Below, one piece after another: positions 10,973 to 20,955 of a stretch of 64,000 bases of DNA. The first letter of the stretch is position 1. The number at the start of each line of letters is the position of its first letter. The notes below the pieces were generated by a model, which was not told where the DNA came from, searched no databases, and worked only from the letters and a program-made list of their open reading frames with translations. The position numbers and the translations under genes were made by a program. Source of the DNA: an uncultured Shimia sp. (lineage in GTDB: Bacteria > Pseudomonadota > Alphaproteobacteria > Rhodobacterales > Rhodobacteraceae); NCBI RefSeq assembly GCF_947493595.1, contig NZ_CANLRL010000007.1:168473-232472 (forward strand), given 5' to 3'.

Positions 10973-11135
10973 TGTTGCCGATGCCACGACATAATGGGCA
11001 AGCCATTGCCCAAAGCGGAAAGGAGGCAAAATTGCCCCTGTTTTCCGTGGTTTGCCGTGGCAAGGTCACTGTCATGGAGCGAGGCGTTGTCGCGCATTGC
11101 TCCTGTAACAGTGTATTCCGTTACCCTTCCCCTTT

Positions 11136-11176
11136 CGGGTGGTCCTGTGTTGTCCCTTCAGGATCACCCGTTTTTT
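11136..11176 (+). terminator. Rho-independent terminator
   Basis: CGGGTGGTCCTG-loop-CAGGATCACCCG followed by TTTTTT. Confidence 0.8.
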
Positions 11177-11285
11177 CTGCGGCGCTTGCGTGTCGCGTGA
11201 AATCGGGTGAGATTGTGGGCACACTCACAGCACAGGCGGACATAAGATCCGCCAACAGACCCGTCACGGGAAGAGGCACATACAC

Positions 11286-11486
11286 ATGCGTATCACAGCA
11301 GCAGTTTCCATCATTGCGCTCCTTGGGCTTTCGGCGTGCGGTCGGACCATGGGCGAGCAAGCGCTTATCGGCGCGGGTGCCGGCACCGTGGCGGCAGCGG
11401 CCGTTGGCGGCAGCCTGGCAGCTGGCGCGATTGTCGGCGGCGCGGCCAACACGATCTATTGTCAAGAATTCGCCACCAGCTGCTGA
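11286..11486 (+). CDS. small glycine-zipper lipoprotein
   Basis: MRITAAVSIIALLGLSACGRTMGEQALIGAGAGTVAAAAVGGSLAAGAIVGGAA; lipobox LSAC. Confidence 0.7.
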   Translation: MRITAAVSIIALLGLSACGRTMGEQALIGAGAGTVAAAAVGGSLAAGAIVGGAANTIYCQEFATSC

Positions 11487-11641
11487 GCGCCACAGCGCGC
11501 CGCAGGGTGATTTGAATTGTCCGGCTGAGCTTCAGCCGGTTCCGAACCCAAAGCCATCGACGTGCGTAAGCGCGGCGGTGGCTTTTTTGTTGCCTATGCA
11601 AGCTGCCGTCGCGGCTCGCGAAGACCAAGAAGGACGATAAG

Positions 11642-13672
11642 ATGTTCGACAAGATCCTGATTGCCAACCGGGGCGAAATTGCCTGCCGTGTGATCAAGTC
11701 TGCCCAGAAAATGGGTATCAAGACTGTGGCGATTTACTCCGACGCCGACAAGCAGGCGCTGCATGTGCAGATGGCAGATGAAGCCATTCACATCGGCCCG
11801 CCGCCAGCGAACCAGTCTTACATCGTGATCGACAAGGTTATGGACGCCATCAAACAATCCGGCGCGCAGGCGGTGCATCCGGGGTATGGCTTCTTGTCCG
11901 AGAACGCCAAGTTTGCTGAGGCATTGGCCGCCGCTGGTGTGGCATTTGTGGGCCCGCCTAAAGGTGCCATCGAAAAAATGGGGGACAAAATCACCTCCAA
12001 GAAAATCGCGCAAGACGCCAATGTGTCCACCGTACCGGGTTATATGGGCCTGATCGAAGATGCGGATGAGGCTGTAAAGATTTCTAACGAGATTGGTTAT
12101 CCGGTGATGATCAAGGCCTCCGCCGGTGGCGGTGGTAAAGGCATGCGGATTGCCTGGAACGATCAGGAAGCACGCGAGGGTTTCCAATCGTCCAAAAACG
12201 AAGCGGCCAACAGCTTTGGCGATGATCGTATTTTCATCGAGAAGTTCGTGACCCAGCCGCGTCACATTGAAATTCAGGTGTTGTGTGACGCCCATGGCAA
12301 CGGCGTGTATCTGGGTGAGCGCGAGTGTTCGATCCAGCGCCGGAACCAGAAGGTTGTCGAGGAAGCGCCAAGCCCGTTTTTGGATGAAGCCACCCGCAAA
12401 GCGATGGGCGAGCAGTCTGTCGCGCTGGCCAAAGCGGTGGGCTATGCCTCTGCCGGGACCGTAGAATTCATCGTTGATGGCGACAAAAACTTCTACTTCC
12501 TGGAGATGAACACCCGTTTGCAGGTGGAACACCCTGTGACCGAGTTGATCACCGGTGTGGATCTTGTGGAGCAGATGATCCGTGTGGCCAATGGTGAGCC
12601 GCTGAGCATCACGCAAGATGACGTGAAGCTGCAGGGTTGGGCGATTGAGAACCGTCTTTATGCGGAAGACCCTTATCGGAACTTCCTGCCGTCGATTGGC
12701 CGTTTGACCCGCTATCGTCCGCCAGCCGAGACCAAAGCCTACACCCCTGGCACCGCGCCGGGTGAAGCGGGCGATGTGGTCGTGCGCAATGACACCGGCG
12801 TCTATGAAGGCGGCGAGATCAGCATGTATTATGACCCGATGATTGCCAAGCTCTGCACCTGGGCGCCCACCCGTGACAAAGCCATTGAAGCGATGCGCGT
12901 GGCGTTGGACAGCTTTGAGGTCGAGGGTATTGGTCACAACCTGCCATTCCTGAGCGCGGTGATGGATCACCCGATCTTTGAGAAAGGTGACATGACCACG
13001 GCCTTTATCGAAGAGCAGTATCCGGACGGTTTTGAAGGTGTGGATCTGCCGGAAGACCAACTGAAGCGTGTGGCTGCTGCGGCGGCTGCGATGTACCGCG
13101 TGGCGGAAATCCGACGCACCCGCGTGTCGGGCCGGATGGACAACCACGAGCGTCGTGTTGGCAAAAAGTGGGTTGTGAGCGCACAAGGTCAGGATTTTGC
13201 CGTGAAGGTGAAGGCTGACAAGAAAGGCTCCACCATCAAGTTTGAGGATGGCAGCAAGCTGCGCGTGTCCTCTGACTGGACGCCGGGGGATCAACTGGCC
13301 ACTTTGAAAGTTGGCGGTGAGAAGCTGGTGCTGAAGGTGGGCAAGGTGCCAAGCGGCTTCCGTCTGCGTACGCGTGGAGCGGATATGGTTGTGAATGTGC
13401 GCACGCCACGTCAGGCGGAGTTGGCCAAGCTGATGCCAGAAAAGATTGCGCCGGATACCTCCAAGCTGTTGCTGTGCCCAATGCCGGGTCTGATCGTGAA
13501 GGTCGACGTGGAAGTGGGCGACGAGGTGCAGGAAGGCCAGGCGCTGTGCACCGTGGAAGCCATGAAGATGGAAAACATCCTGCGGGCGGAGAAAACCACC
13601 GTGGTCACAAAGATCAACGCGGCGGCGGGTGACAGCCTCGCGGTGGACGATGTGATCATGGAGTTTGAATAA
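11642..13672 (+). CDS. pccA: propionyl-CoA carboxylase alpha (biotin-containing) subunit
   Basis: MFDKILIANRGEIACRVIKSAQKMGI, biotin carboxylase motifs, C-terminal biotinylation site VEAMKMENIL. Confidence 0.93.
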   Translation: MFDKILIANRGEIACRVIKSAQKMGIKTVAIYSDADKQALHVQMADEAIHIGPPPANQSYIVIDKVMDAIKQSGAQAVHPGYGFLSENAKFAEALAAAGVAFVGPPKGAIEKMGDKITSKKIAQDANVSTVPGYMGLIEDADEAVKISNEIGYPVMIKASAGGGGKGMRIAWNDQEAREGFQSSKNEAANSFGDDRIFIEKFVTQPRHIEIQVLCDAHGNGVYLGERECSIQRRNQKVVEEAPSPFLDEATRKAMGEQSVALAKAVGYASAGTVEFIVDGDKNFYFLEMNTRLQVEHPVTELITGVDLVEQMIRVANGEPLSITQDDVKLQGWAIENRLYAEDPYRNFLPSIGRLTRYRPPAETKAYTPGTAPGEAGDVVVRNDTGVYEGGEISMYYDPMIAKLCTWAPTRDKAIEAMRVALDSFEVEGIGHNLPFLSAVMDHPIFEKGDMTTAFIEEQYPDGFEGVDLPEDQLKRVAAAAAAMYRVAEIRRTRVSGRMDNHERRVGKKWVVSAQGQDFAVKVKADKKGSTIKFEDGSKLRVSSDWTPGDQLATLKVGGEKLVLKVGKVPSGFRLRTRGADMVVNVRTPRQAELAKLMPEKIAPDTSKLLLCPMPGLIVKVDVEVGDEVQEGQALCTVEAMKMENILRAEKTTVVTKINAAAGDSLAVDDVIMEFE

Positions 13673-13782
13673 CGCCTGACACGTAGTCGCCCGGCCGTTG
13701 GCCGGGCAGCCCCCGACCTCTCGAATGGGCGGGGGCATTCCTCCCACCCGCGGCCGTGGGCTGCCCCGAAATGGTATTTGCC

Positions 13783-14697
13783 ATGCCTGATAGCAAGCTA
13801 GCCATCTCCCGAATGACAAACATCGGCCCGTTTGAGGTTGGTCGCTTGGCTTATGGCTGTTGGCGGTTTTCCGGCAGCGCGGTTGCGGATGCGACGGCGA
13901 AAATTGAGGCGGCTTTGCAAATTGGCGCCAATCTGGTCGACACGGCTGCCATTTACGGTTTTGGCGCAGAAGGTTTTGGCGGGGCTGAAGCGGTTTTAGG
14001 CGAGGTGTATGCCGGGCAAAAGGGGCTGCGGGAGAAAACCGTGCTGGTTACCAAAGCGGGCATTCACCCACCTGTGCCCTACGACAGCCGCGCGTCCACC
14101 CTGATTGCGAGTTGCGAGGGCTCACTCGCGCGGCTCAAAACCGATGTGATCGACGTGTTTTTGGTCCATCGGCCAGACCTTCTGGCCTCTTATGACGAGG
14201 TGGCGGAGGCGTTGACGCAGTTGCGGGCGGCGGGAAAGATCAGAGAAGCCGGTGTGAGCAATTTTAGCCACACCCAGATCCGGGCGTTGCAGAGCAAGTT
14301 GGATTTTGCGCTGGTGGCCAATCAGCCGGAGTTTTCACCCCTGGCCATCGCGCCGTTGGAAGACGGCATATTGGACATCGCACAGGAGTTGGGCCTAGCC
14401 ATTATGGCCTGGTCACCGCTGGGAGGCGGGCGTTTGACCGCAACCCATCAGCCGGAAGCGGGCACGCAGGAGGCGCGGGTGTTGTCGGCGCTGGATGGCA
14501 TTGCCACACGTGACGGCGTGGGGGTCGACCATGTGGCGCTGGCCTGGGTGTTGGCACATCCGGCGGTGAGCATGGCGTTGATTGGCACACAGAATGTGGA
14601 ACGGATCAAAGACAGTGCCAAAGCCTTTGATGTGACGTTGAGCCGTCAGGATTGGTATGACGTGCTGGTGGCGGCGCGTGGGGTGGCGATGCCGTGA
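13783..14697 (+). CDS. aldo/keto reductase
   Basis: GCWRFSG, VDTAAIYGFG, DVFLVHRPDLL, AWSPLGGGRL. Confidence 0.85.
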   Translation: MPDSKLAISRMTNIGPFEVGRLAYGCWRFSGSAVADATAKIEAALQIGANLVDTAAIYGFGAEGFGGAEAVLGEVYAGQKGLREKTVLVTKAGIHPPVPYDSRASTLIASCEGSLARLKTDVIDVFLVHRPDLLASYDEVAEALTQLRAAGKIREAGVSNFSHTQIRALQSKLDFALVANQPEFSPLAIAPLEDGILDIAQELGLAIMAWSPLGGGRLTATHQPEAGTQEARVLSALDGIATRDGVGVDHVALAWVLAHPAVSMALIGTQNVERIKDSAKAFDVTLSRQDWYDVLVAARGVAMP

Positions 14698-14734
14698 TTT
14701 TCCGCGGGCGTCATATCCCAGTTGGCGCCGTTGC

Positions 14735-15220
14735 TTATGGTTGGCGACGGTCGCGAATTTCCTGTTGGCGCAGGGGGTTTTTGTCGATGGAGGCCGAGAT
14801 TTCACGCACCGTCCAAGGCTCGGGTTTGCGCAGGTATACAATGCCGTCTTTGCCCACCAAAGCCATCATGAATCCACGGGGACGCAGCCGTTTGCGCAAG
14901 GCGGATTTGGCGGCGGGATCGGTGTCTGTGAGCACCACCACATCGCGCTCGATCAGCTCTTCGGGGAAGGCTTTGAGCAGCTCAATTTGTTTGATGTACC
15001 TTGGATCGCGTGGTGTGTCTGCAAAGACCACAAACACGCGGTTTAGCCAGAGGTATTCCTCCAGTTGGGCATTGAGGCCAGATTGTATTAATTTCGGTGC
15101 ATTTTCTGCCACGGTTTCCGCAGTGGCGGGGGCGTCTTCTGAGGGGGATTCAGTGGCTTGCGCGGCGGCGCCGGAAGCGGCCAGAAAACCTGTCAGAACA
15201 AAGGCTAAGCGGTGGGTCAT
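14735..15220 (-). CDS. DUF4174 domain protein, exported
   Basis: signal peptide MTHRLAFVLTGFLAASGAAAQ; RVFVVFADTPRDPRYIKQIELL; MMALVGKDGIVYLRKPEPWTVREI. Confidence 0.7.
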   Translation of the reverse strand: MTHRLAFVLTGFLAASGAAAQATESPSEDAPATAETVAENAPKLIQSGLNAQLEEYLWLNRVFVVFADTPRDPRYIKQIELLKAFPEELIERDVVVLTDTDPAAKSALRKRLRPRGFMMALVGKDGIVYLRKPEPWTVREISASIDKNPLRQQEIRDRRQP

Positions 15221-15397
15221 CGTCTCTCCTGTTGAGACCAATATAGGGGGTGTTTCTGGCAATACGAACCCCTTTGGTAAAGTCGGTCAAATTTTAACGC
15301 CGATTAACAGCATTTCCATGGGTGATGCGGCATGATGGTGGCCCTTGTATATCCGGCCAGCCTTGAGGGTGTGGCCCTCAAAAAGGTGCGCAAAGCC

Positions 15398-16291
15398 ATG
15401 GATGTCATCCTACATGTCGGGGCCCATCTGAGCGGGGTGTCCACGCTCGCCAGCTATCTCAACCGCAACCGCCGTCCGCTTGAAGCCCGTGGCCTCAAGA
15501 TCTGGACACCGGAGGTCACCCGCAAAGGCCTGTTTGATGGGCTGACACTGAAGTCCGGTCTGGATGGTGTGGCGCGGCGTCGGGCGCGGGGAGCCGGACG
15601 GGTGCAGCTGCGGTGTGCCATGTTGGAGCGCCAGCGTGTGCGCGAGCTGTTGGTGCTGGAGCCGCAGATGCTTGGTACAATGGACAGCAACGTCGCCAGC
15701 GAGCGGCTATATCCGGCGGCAGGAGAGCGCGTGGCGCGGATGGTGCATGCCTTTGGCGGGCGTGTGAAGCGGGTGGTGCTGGGCATGCGCGCCTTGGAAG
15801 ACTACTGGGGCGGGGCCATGGCGCATGCGCTTCAGATGGGGGCGGATGTGCCGAGTGAGGCGACAATGGACCGGCTGGTCACGCAGCCACGCAGCTGGCG
15901 CAAGGTGGTGCAGGATGTGGCCTGTGCGGCGCCGGATGCGGAGATTTTGGTGCTGCCCTATGAGCGGCTGGGTGAGCAGCCTGCGCGGGTTGTGGAATAT
16001 GCGGTCAGCGGGCGGTTTGGCGCGCCAACCAATTTCCGTGTCAGCGGCTTGTCACACGTGCCGGAGTTGCCAGAGTTGCGCGAGGTTCTGTCGGATCGTG
16101 GGTTGGACCCTAAAAGCCTGCCCGAAGGCACCGAGCGCTGGCATCCGTTCAGCGCGTTTCAGGTTGATATTTTACGCGAGATTTACGTTGAGGATCTGGC
16201 CTGGCTGCGTGCCGGGGCGGATGGTTTGGCGTTTCTCATCGAAGAAAACGGGACCAGCACGGCGCGACATGCCGGGCGTTTTGGTCCCTAA
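15398..16291 (+). CDS. sulfotransferase-like protein with an atypical N-terminal loop
   Basis: MDVILHVGAHLSGVSTLASYLNRNRRPLEARGL resembles the HIGTHKTGTTSIQ P-loop region but is altered; longer start at 15332 possible. Confidence 0.5.
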   Translation: MDVILHVGAHLSGVSTLASYLNRNRRPLEARGLKIWTPEVTRKGLFDGLTLKSGLDGVARRRARGAGRVQLRCAMLERQRVRELLVLEPQMLGTMDSNVASERLYPAAGERVARMVHAFGGRVKRVVLGMRALEDYWGGAMAHALQMGADVPSEATMDRLVTQPRSWRKVVQDVACAAPDAEILVLPYERLGEQPARVVEYAVSGRFGAPTNFRVSGLSHVPELPELREVLSDRGLDPKSLPEGTERWHPFSAFQVDILREIYVEDLAWLRAGADGLAFLIEENGTSTARHAGRFGP

Positions 16292-16306
16292 AGAACACAG
16301 ACGAGG

Positions 16307-18442
16307 ATGACACCAATGACGGACACCAAGAAATGGGCCGAACTGGCAGAGAAAGAGCTGCGCGGAAAGCCGCTTGAGGATCTGACGTGGAAGACGCTGG
16401 AAGGCATCGACGTCAAGCCGCTCTACACGGCGGAAGACACCGAGGGGCTTGACCACATGGGCTCCATGCCCGGGTTTGGCCCATTCACTCGCGGACCCAA
16501 AGCCACCATGTATGCGGGCCGTCCGTGGACCATCCGGCAGTATGCGGGCTTCTCCACCGCAGAAGAATCCAACGCGTTCTACCGCCGCAACCTGGCCGCC
16601 GGTCAGCAGGGTGTCTCCGTGGCCTTCGACCTGGCGACACACCGTGGCTATGACAGCGACCACGAGCGTGTGGTCGGCGACGTTGGCAAGGCCGGTGTGG
16701 CGATTGACTCCGTTGAGGACATGAAGATCCTTTTTGACGGCATTCCGCTGGACAAGGTTTCGGTGTCGATGACCATGAACGGCGCGGTGATCCCGATTTT
16801 GGCGAACTTCATTGTGGCTGGCGAAGAGCAGGGCCATGACAAGAGCCTGCTGGCGGGCACCATCCAGAACGACATTCTGAAAGAGTTCATGGTGCGCAAC
16901 ACCTATATCTATCCGCCTGAGCCGTCGATGCGGATCATTTCGGATATCATTGAGTACACCTCCAACGAGATGCCGAAGTTCAACAGCATTTCGATCTCCG
17001 GCTATCACATGCAGGAAGCGGGCGCGAACCTTGTGCAGGAGCTGGCCTATACGCTTGCGGATGGGCGCGAATATGTGCGCGCGGCGATGAACGCGGGCAT
17101 GGACGTGGACAAGTTTGCCGGGCGTCTGAGCTTCTTCTTTGCTATTGGCATGAACTTCTTCATGGAAGCGGCGAAGCTGCGCGCGGCACGGACATTGTGG
17201 CATCGGGTGATGACCGAGTTTGGCGCCAAGAACGAGCGCTCTAAGATGTTGCGCACCCATTGTCAGACCTCTGGCGTGAGCTTGCAGGAGCAGGACCCGT
17301 ATAACAACGTGATCCGGACGGCCTATGAGGCGATGTCTGCGGTTCTGGGGGGCACACAGTCGCTGCACACCAATGCGCTGGACGAGGCGATTGCGCTGCC
17401 AACGGATTTCTCGGCCCGGATTGCGCGGAACACACAGCTGATCCTGCAGGAAGAAACCGGGGTGACCAATGTGGTCGACCCATTGGCGGGTTCCTACTAT
17501 GTTGAGGCGCTGACCGATGACCTGATCCAGAAGGCTTGGGCGCTTATGGAAGAGGTTGAGGAAATGGGCGGCATGACCAAGGCCGTGGCCTCCGGCATGC
17601 CGAAGCTGCGCATTGAAGAGAGCGCGGCGACCCGTCAGGCGATGATCGACAAAGGTGACGAAGTCATTGTTGGCGTGAACAAATACCGCAAAGACAACGA
17701 AGATCCGATCGACATTTTGGACGTGGACAACGTGGCGGTGCGGGAAAGCCAGGTGGCGCGTTTGGCGCAGATCCGCGCGGATCGCGATAGCGCGGTCTGT
17801 GAGGCGGCCTTGGCGAACCTGACCAAAGTGGCGAAAGAAGGCGGCAACCTGTTGGCGGCGGCTGTGGAAGCGGCGCGGGCGCGTGCCTCGGTAGGAGAAA
17901 TCAGCATGGCAATGGAGAAGGAATTCGGCCGCCATCGGGCCGAGGTGAAGACATTGGCGGGTGTCTATGGCGCCGCGTATGAAGGCGACGAAGGCTTTGC
18001 GGCGATCCAGAAATCCATCGAGGATTTTGCCGAAGAGGAAGGCCGTCGTCCGCGTTTGTTGGTGGTGAAAATGGGCCAGGACGGACACGACCGGGGCGCG
18101 AAGGTGATTGCCACTGCCTTTGCCGACATTGGGTTTGACGTCGATGTAGGCCCGCTGTTCCAGACCCCGGAAGAGGCAGCGCAGGATGCGGTGGACAATG
18201 ACGTGCATGTGGTGGGGATTTCTTCACAGGCGGCGGGTCACAAGACATTGGCCCCACAGCTGATCGAGGCGCTGAAAGGCAAAGACGCAGAAGACATCAT
18301 TGTGATTTGTGGCGGGGTGATCCCGCAACAGGACTATGAATTCCTGCAAAATGCTGGCGTGAAGGCGATCTTTGGGCCGGGCACCAATATTCCGGAAGCG
18401 GCGGAGAACATCCTTGGCCTGATCCGCGCGGCGCGGGCGTAA
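16307..18442 (+). CDS. methylmalonyl-CoA mutase
   Basis: [26 protein letters not shown]12-binding [26 protein letters not shown]. Confidence 0.93.
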   Translation: MTPMTDTKKWAELAEKELRGKPLEDLTWKTLEGIDVKPLYTAEDTEGLDHMGSMPGFGPFTRGPKATMYAGRPWTIRQYAGFSTAEESNAFYRRNLAAGQQGVSVAFDLATHRGYDSDHERVVGDVGKAGVAIDSVEDMKILFDGIPLDKVSVSMTMNGAVIPILANFIVAGEEQGHDKSLLAGTIQNDILKEFMVRNTYIYPPEPSMRIISDIIEYTSNEMPKFNSISISGYHMQEAGANLVQELAYTLADGREYVRAAMNAGMDVDKFAGRLSFFFAIGMNFFMEAAKLRAARTLWHRVMTEFGAKNERSKMLRTHCQTSGVSLQEQDPYNNVIRTAYEAMSAVLGGTQSLHTNALDEAIALPTDFSARIARNTQLILQEETGVTNVVDPLAGSYYVEALTDDLIQKAWALMEEVEEMGGMTKAVASGMPKLRIEESAATRQAMIDKGDEVIVGVNKYRKDNEDPIDILDVDNVAVRESQVARLAQIRADRDSAVCEAALANLTKVAKEGGNLLAAAVEAARARASVGEISMAMEKEFGRHRAEVKTLAGVYGAAYEGDEGFAAIQKSIEDFAEEEGRRPRLLVVKMGQDGHDRGAKVIATAFADIGFDVDVGPLFQTPEEAAQDAVDNDVHVVGISSQAAGHKTLAPQLIEALKGKDAEDIIVICGGVIPQQDYEFLQNAGVKAIFGPGTNIPEAAENILGLIRAARA

Positions 18443-18446
18443 GCTG

Positions 18447-18500
18447 CTGGGGGCTGTCTGCCCCCAGACCCCCGAGGTTATTTGGGTCAAATGAAGGGGC
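18447..18500. repeat. REP-like intergenic element with hairpin CTGGGGGC-TGTCT-GCCCCCAG followed by ACCCCCGAGGTTATTTGGGTCAAATGAAGG
   Basis: perfect 8-bp stem; wording recalls an intergenic motif common in Rhodobacteraceae genomes. Confidence 0.6.
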
Positions 18501-18527
18501 GCGGATGCGTCCCTTTTTTGATGTCTG

Positions 18528-19985
18528 TCAGTGGCGTTGGATTTTGAGGCAGGCGCGCATGCCGGCGGTGCCAGCTTCAAAATAGAGCGTGCCGCCGTGT
18601 TGCTCCGCCACGGTGGCCACAATGGTCAGACCCAAGCCGTAGCCGTCAATTGCCTGGGTGTTGTCGCCACGGGTGAACGGGGCCACGGCGGCTTCGATCT
18701 CCGCCGCGGTCATGCCGGAGCCTTCGTCCTCAACCGTGAGTGTGGCGTGTTCGGCGGTGGCGACCAGCTCCACCTTGGCTTTGCGGCCGTATTTAAGGGC
18801 GTTCTCTATCAGGTTCGAGATGGCGCGTTTGAGCGAGATCGGGCGGGCGGAAACCAGGATGCGTTGCTCGGACGGGAGCGAGCCGCGTCCGGCGTTGGAC
18901 ATGAACACCGAGCCGCCGCCCTGAAACGACGGGGTTTCCAGAGCGGCCAGGGTGACGGGTTGTCCGGTGTCTTGATAATCGTCCACCAGGGCTTCGACCA
19001 AAGAGGTCAGGGACAATTCGCGCGGCGCTTCTTCGTTGAGCTCGGCGCGGGTGTAGGTCAGCACGCTTTCAATCATGCCGGTCATGCTGTCGATGTCGGC
19101 CTCAAATTTCTCGCGCAGCTCCGCATCCTGTACCAGCGCGGCGCGCAGACGCAGACGGGTGGCCGGGGTGCCCAGATCGTGGCTGACGCCAGAGAGTACA
19201 GTGGCGCGTTTGGCAATTTGGTCGCGTTCGCGCCCGAGGTATTGGTTTACGGCCTGCACAATGTCGCGCAGTTCCTCGGGGCCTTGCACCGGGTAGCGTT
19301 GCGGGCCGCCAAGGCGGCGGTGGTTGCGCAGGGTGCGGGCGAAGCGTTCAAAATGGGCAGAGGTGTCACGTACAAGCGTGGTGAAGACCGCCAGAGCCAC
19401 CAGTGCCAGCAGAATGGCGGCCAGGCGCAGATCGGTGGGGGCAGTGTGGCAGCCCCAGACGTCTTGACCGTCGATGCGTTTCCAGTCTTGCGCGCCCATG
19501 CGGGCAAAGAGGATGGGTTCGCTGCAATAGGTGGCCAGAAGCTGGGTGACGTTGCCCAGTTTTTGCGCCGCAGATTGGCGGCCGTTGGAGATCAGCTCTG
19601 AGACGTTATACTGCAGACTGTCCGACACAATGATCAGAGCCAGAGACTCGCCGGAGACCGGATCATGGCCCTGACCTTTGATGGAGACGTTGGTGACAAA
19701 CGCCGGTTGGGGCATGTTGGGAAGTTGCCAGAAGTCGCCTTGCATGACCTGGGTTTGCGCCACCTGAGAAAGGGGGCTGATGTCCACACCCACTGGCGGG
19801 TCGGCGCGGGTGCGCAAGCTGTCATAGAGCGAGACACCAGCGACGTACGAGCGGGTGAGGTGGTCGCGCCAGCCGTTGGTGGAGGAGGACCACATCCAGG
19901 CGGTGGCGTAGGCGGTCAGAAAGCAGGCAGCGACCAGCAGCACGCCCAGAGTGTTTAGGCGAAGGCCCTGTGACTTGGCGGTCAT
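18528..19985 (-). CDS. two-component sensor histidine kinase
   Basis: TM segments, VLSGVSHDLGTPATRLRLRA, NLIENALKYG, GSGMTAAEIEA, GYGLGLTIVATVAEQHGG. Confidence 0.88.
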   Translation of the reverse strand: MTAKSQGLRLNTLGVLLVAACFLTAYATAWMWSSSTNGWRDHLTRSYVAGVSLYDSLRTRADPPVGVDISPLSQVAQTQVMQGDFWQLPNMPQPAFVTNVSIKGQGHDPVSGESLALIIVSDSLQYNVSELISNGRQSAAQKLGNVTQLLATYCSEPILFARMGAQDWKRIDGQDVWGCHTAPTDLRLAAILLALVALAVFTTLVRDTSAHFERFARTLRNHRRLGGPQRYPVQGPEELRDIVQAVNQYLGRERDQIAKRATVLSGVSHDLGTPATRLRLRAALVQDAELREKFEADIDSMTGMIESVLTYTRAELNEEAPRELSLTSLVEALVDDYQDTGQPVTLAALETPSFQGGGSVFMSNAGRGSLPSEQRILVSARPISLKRAISNLIENALKYGRKAKVELVATAEHATLTVEDEGSGMTAAEIEAAVAPFTRGDNTQAIDGYGLGLTIVATVAEQHGGTLYFEAGTAGMRACLKIQRH

Positions 19986-20725
19986 TGATCGTCCTCAACC
20001 GCCACGTCAACGGCAAAGACATAGCCCACCCCGCGCTGGGTGCGCAGCAACTCCGGAACTTTGGGCTCGGTTTCGATTTTGCCGCGCAGGCGGCCTACAA
20101 GGACGTCAATGGCGCGGCCCGGGTTGCCGTTGCCTGCGTCTTGACCGTCGCCGGTCACATCCAGCGCGGTGTTGATCTCTTCGCGGGTCAGGGGGATGTG
20201 GGGGTTGCCCAAAAAAACCTTGAGCAGCGCGGTTTCCTTGCGCGAGAGGCTGACCTGATAGCCTTGCGGGGAGGTCACCTCGTCGCGTTTGGCGTCATAA
20301 AACCAGCCGCCAAAGCGGAAGGTGGAGATGCTGCGCCGGTAGGTCAGGGAGCTGCTGCGTTTGGCACGATGCAGGACGGCTTTGACGCGCGCGAGCAGTA
20401 GGTTGGGATTAAACGGCTTGGCGATGTAGTCGTCCGCGCCCACCTCGTAGCCCGCCATGCGGTGATGGTCGGCCGAGAGGGCGGAGACTAGGATCACGGG
20501 CACGTCCTGTTCGTGGCGCAGGCGTTTGCAGATGTCGACGCCGTATTCGTCCCCCAGCATGACATCCAGCAAGATGAGGTCCACACGGCCACTGTCCAGT
20601 TGCTCGCGGATGGTGACTTCGCTGTCACAGGGCAAGGCGATGAAACCGTTCTGGCGCAGGAACTGCGTGAGCATCCCGCGGGTTTCTGCGTCATCATCAA
20701 CCACCAAAAGCCGTGGAATCGTCAT
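19982..20725 (-). CDS. OmpR-family response regulator
   Basis: MTIPRLLVVDDDAETRGMLTQFLRQNGF, LLDVMLGDEYG, GADDYIAKPFNPNLLLARVKAVL; ATG at 20725. Confidence 0.88.
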   Translation of the reverse strand: MTIPRLLVVDDDAETRGMLTQFLRQNGFIALPCDSEVTIREQLDSGRVDLILLDVMLGDEYGVDICKRLRHEQDVPVILVSALSADHHRMAGYEVGADDYIAKPFNPNLLLARVKAVLHRAKRSSSLTYRRSISTFRFGGWFYDAKRDEVTSPQGYQVSLSRKETALLKVFLGNPHIPLTREEINTALDVTGDGQDAGNGNPGRAIDVLVGRLRGKIETEPKVPELLRTQRGVGYVFAVDVAVEDDQ

Positions 20726-20955
20726 GCCTACCTCCCAATCGTCGCCCGCCGCTCCCCCACGGCAGGTTGTCTTGTTGCTTGCTTTGTAACACCGTGCAAC
20801 AAAATCAAGGCCTAGGTAACAGCGTGTAACAGAACACCGGATTTTGTGACATGGCAAAGGCGAAACCCGTATTTGGTGGATTGTGACACCCCCCTGCGGT
20901 TTGGCAGGAATGGGGCAGCGCTGCTCAGACGGGCAGTCGAAATTGGGAGGAAATT

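Noticed and set aside
11594-13819. 741-aa minus-strand ORF antisense to pccA
   Set aside because: Fully overlaps a clear biotin carboxylase gene; His/Arg-rich composition typical of antisense reading of GC-rich codons
16172-18208. 678-aa minus-strand ORF antisense to methylmalonyl-CoA mutase
   Set aside because: Same reason; sense strand encodes an unambiguous mutase with B12 domain
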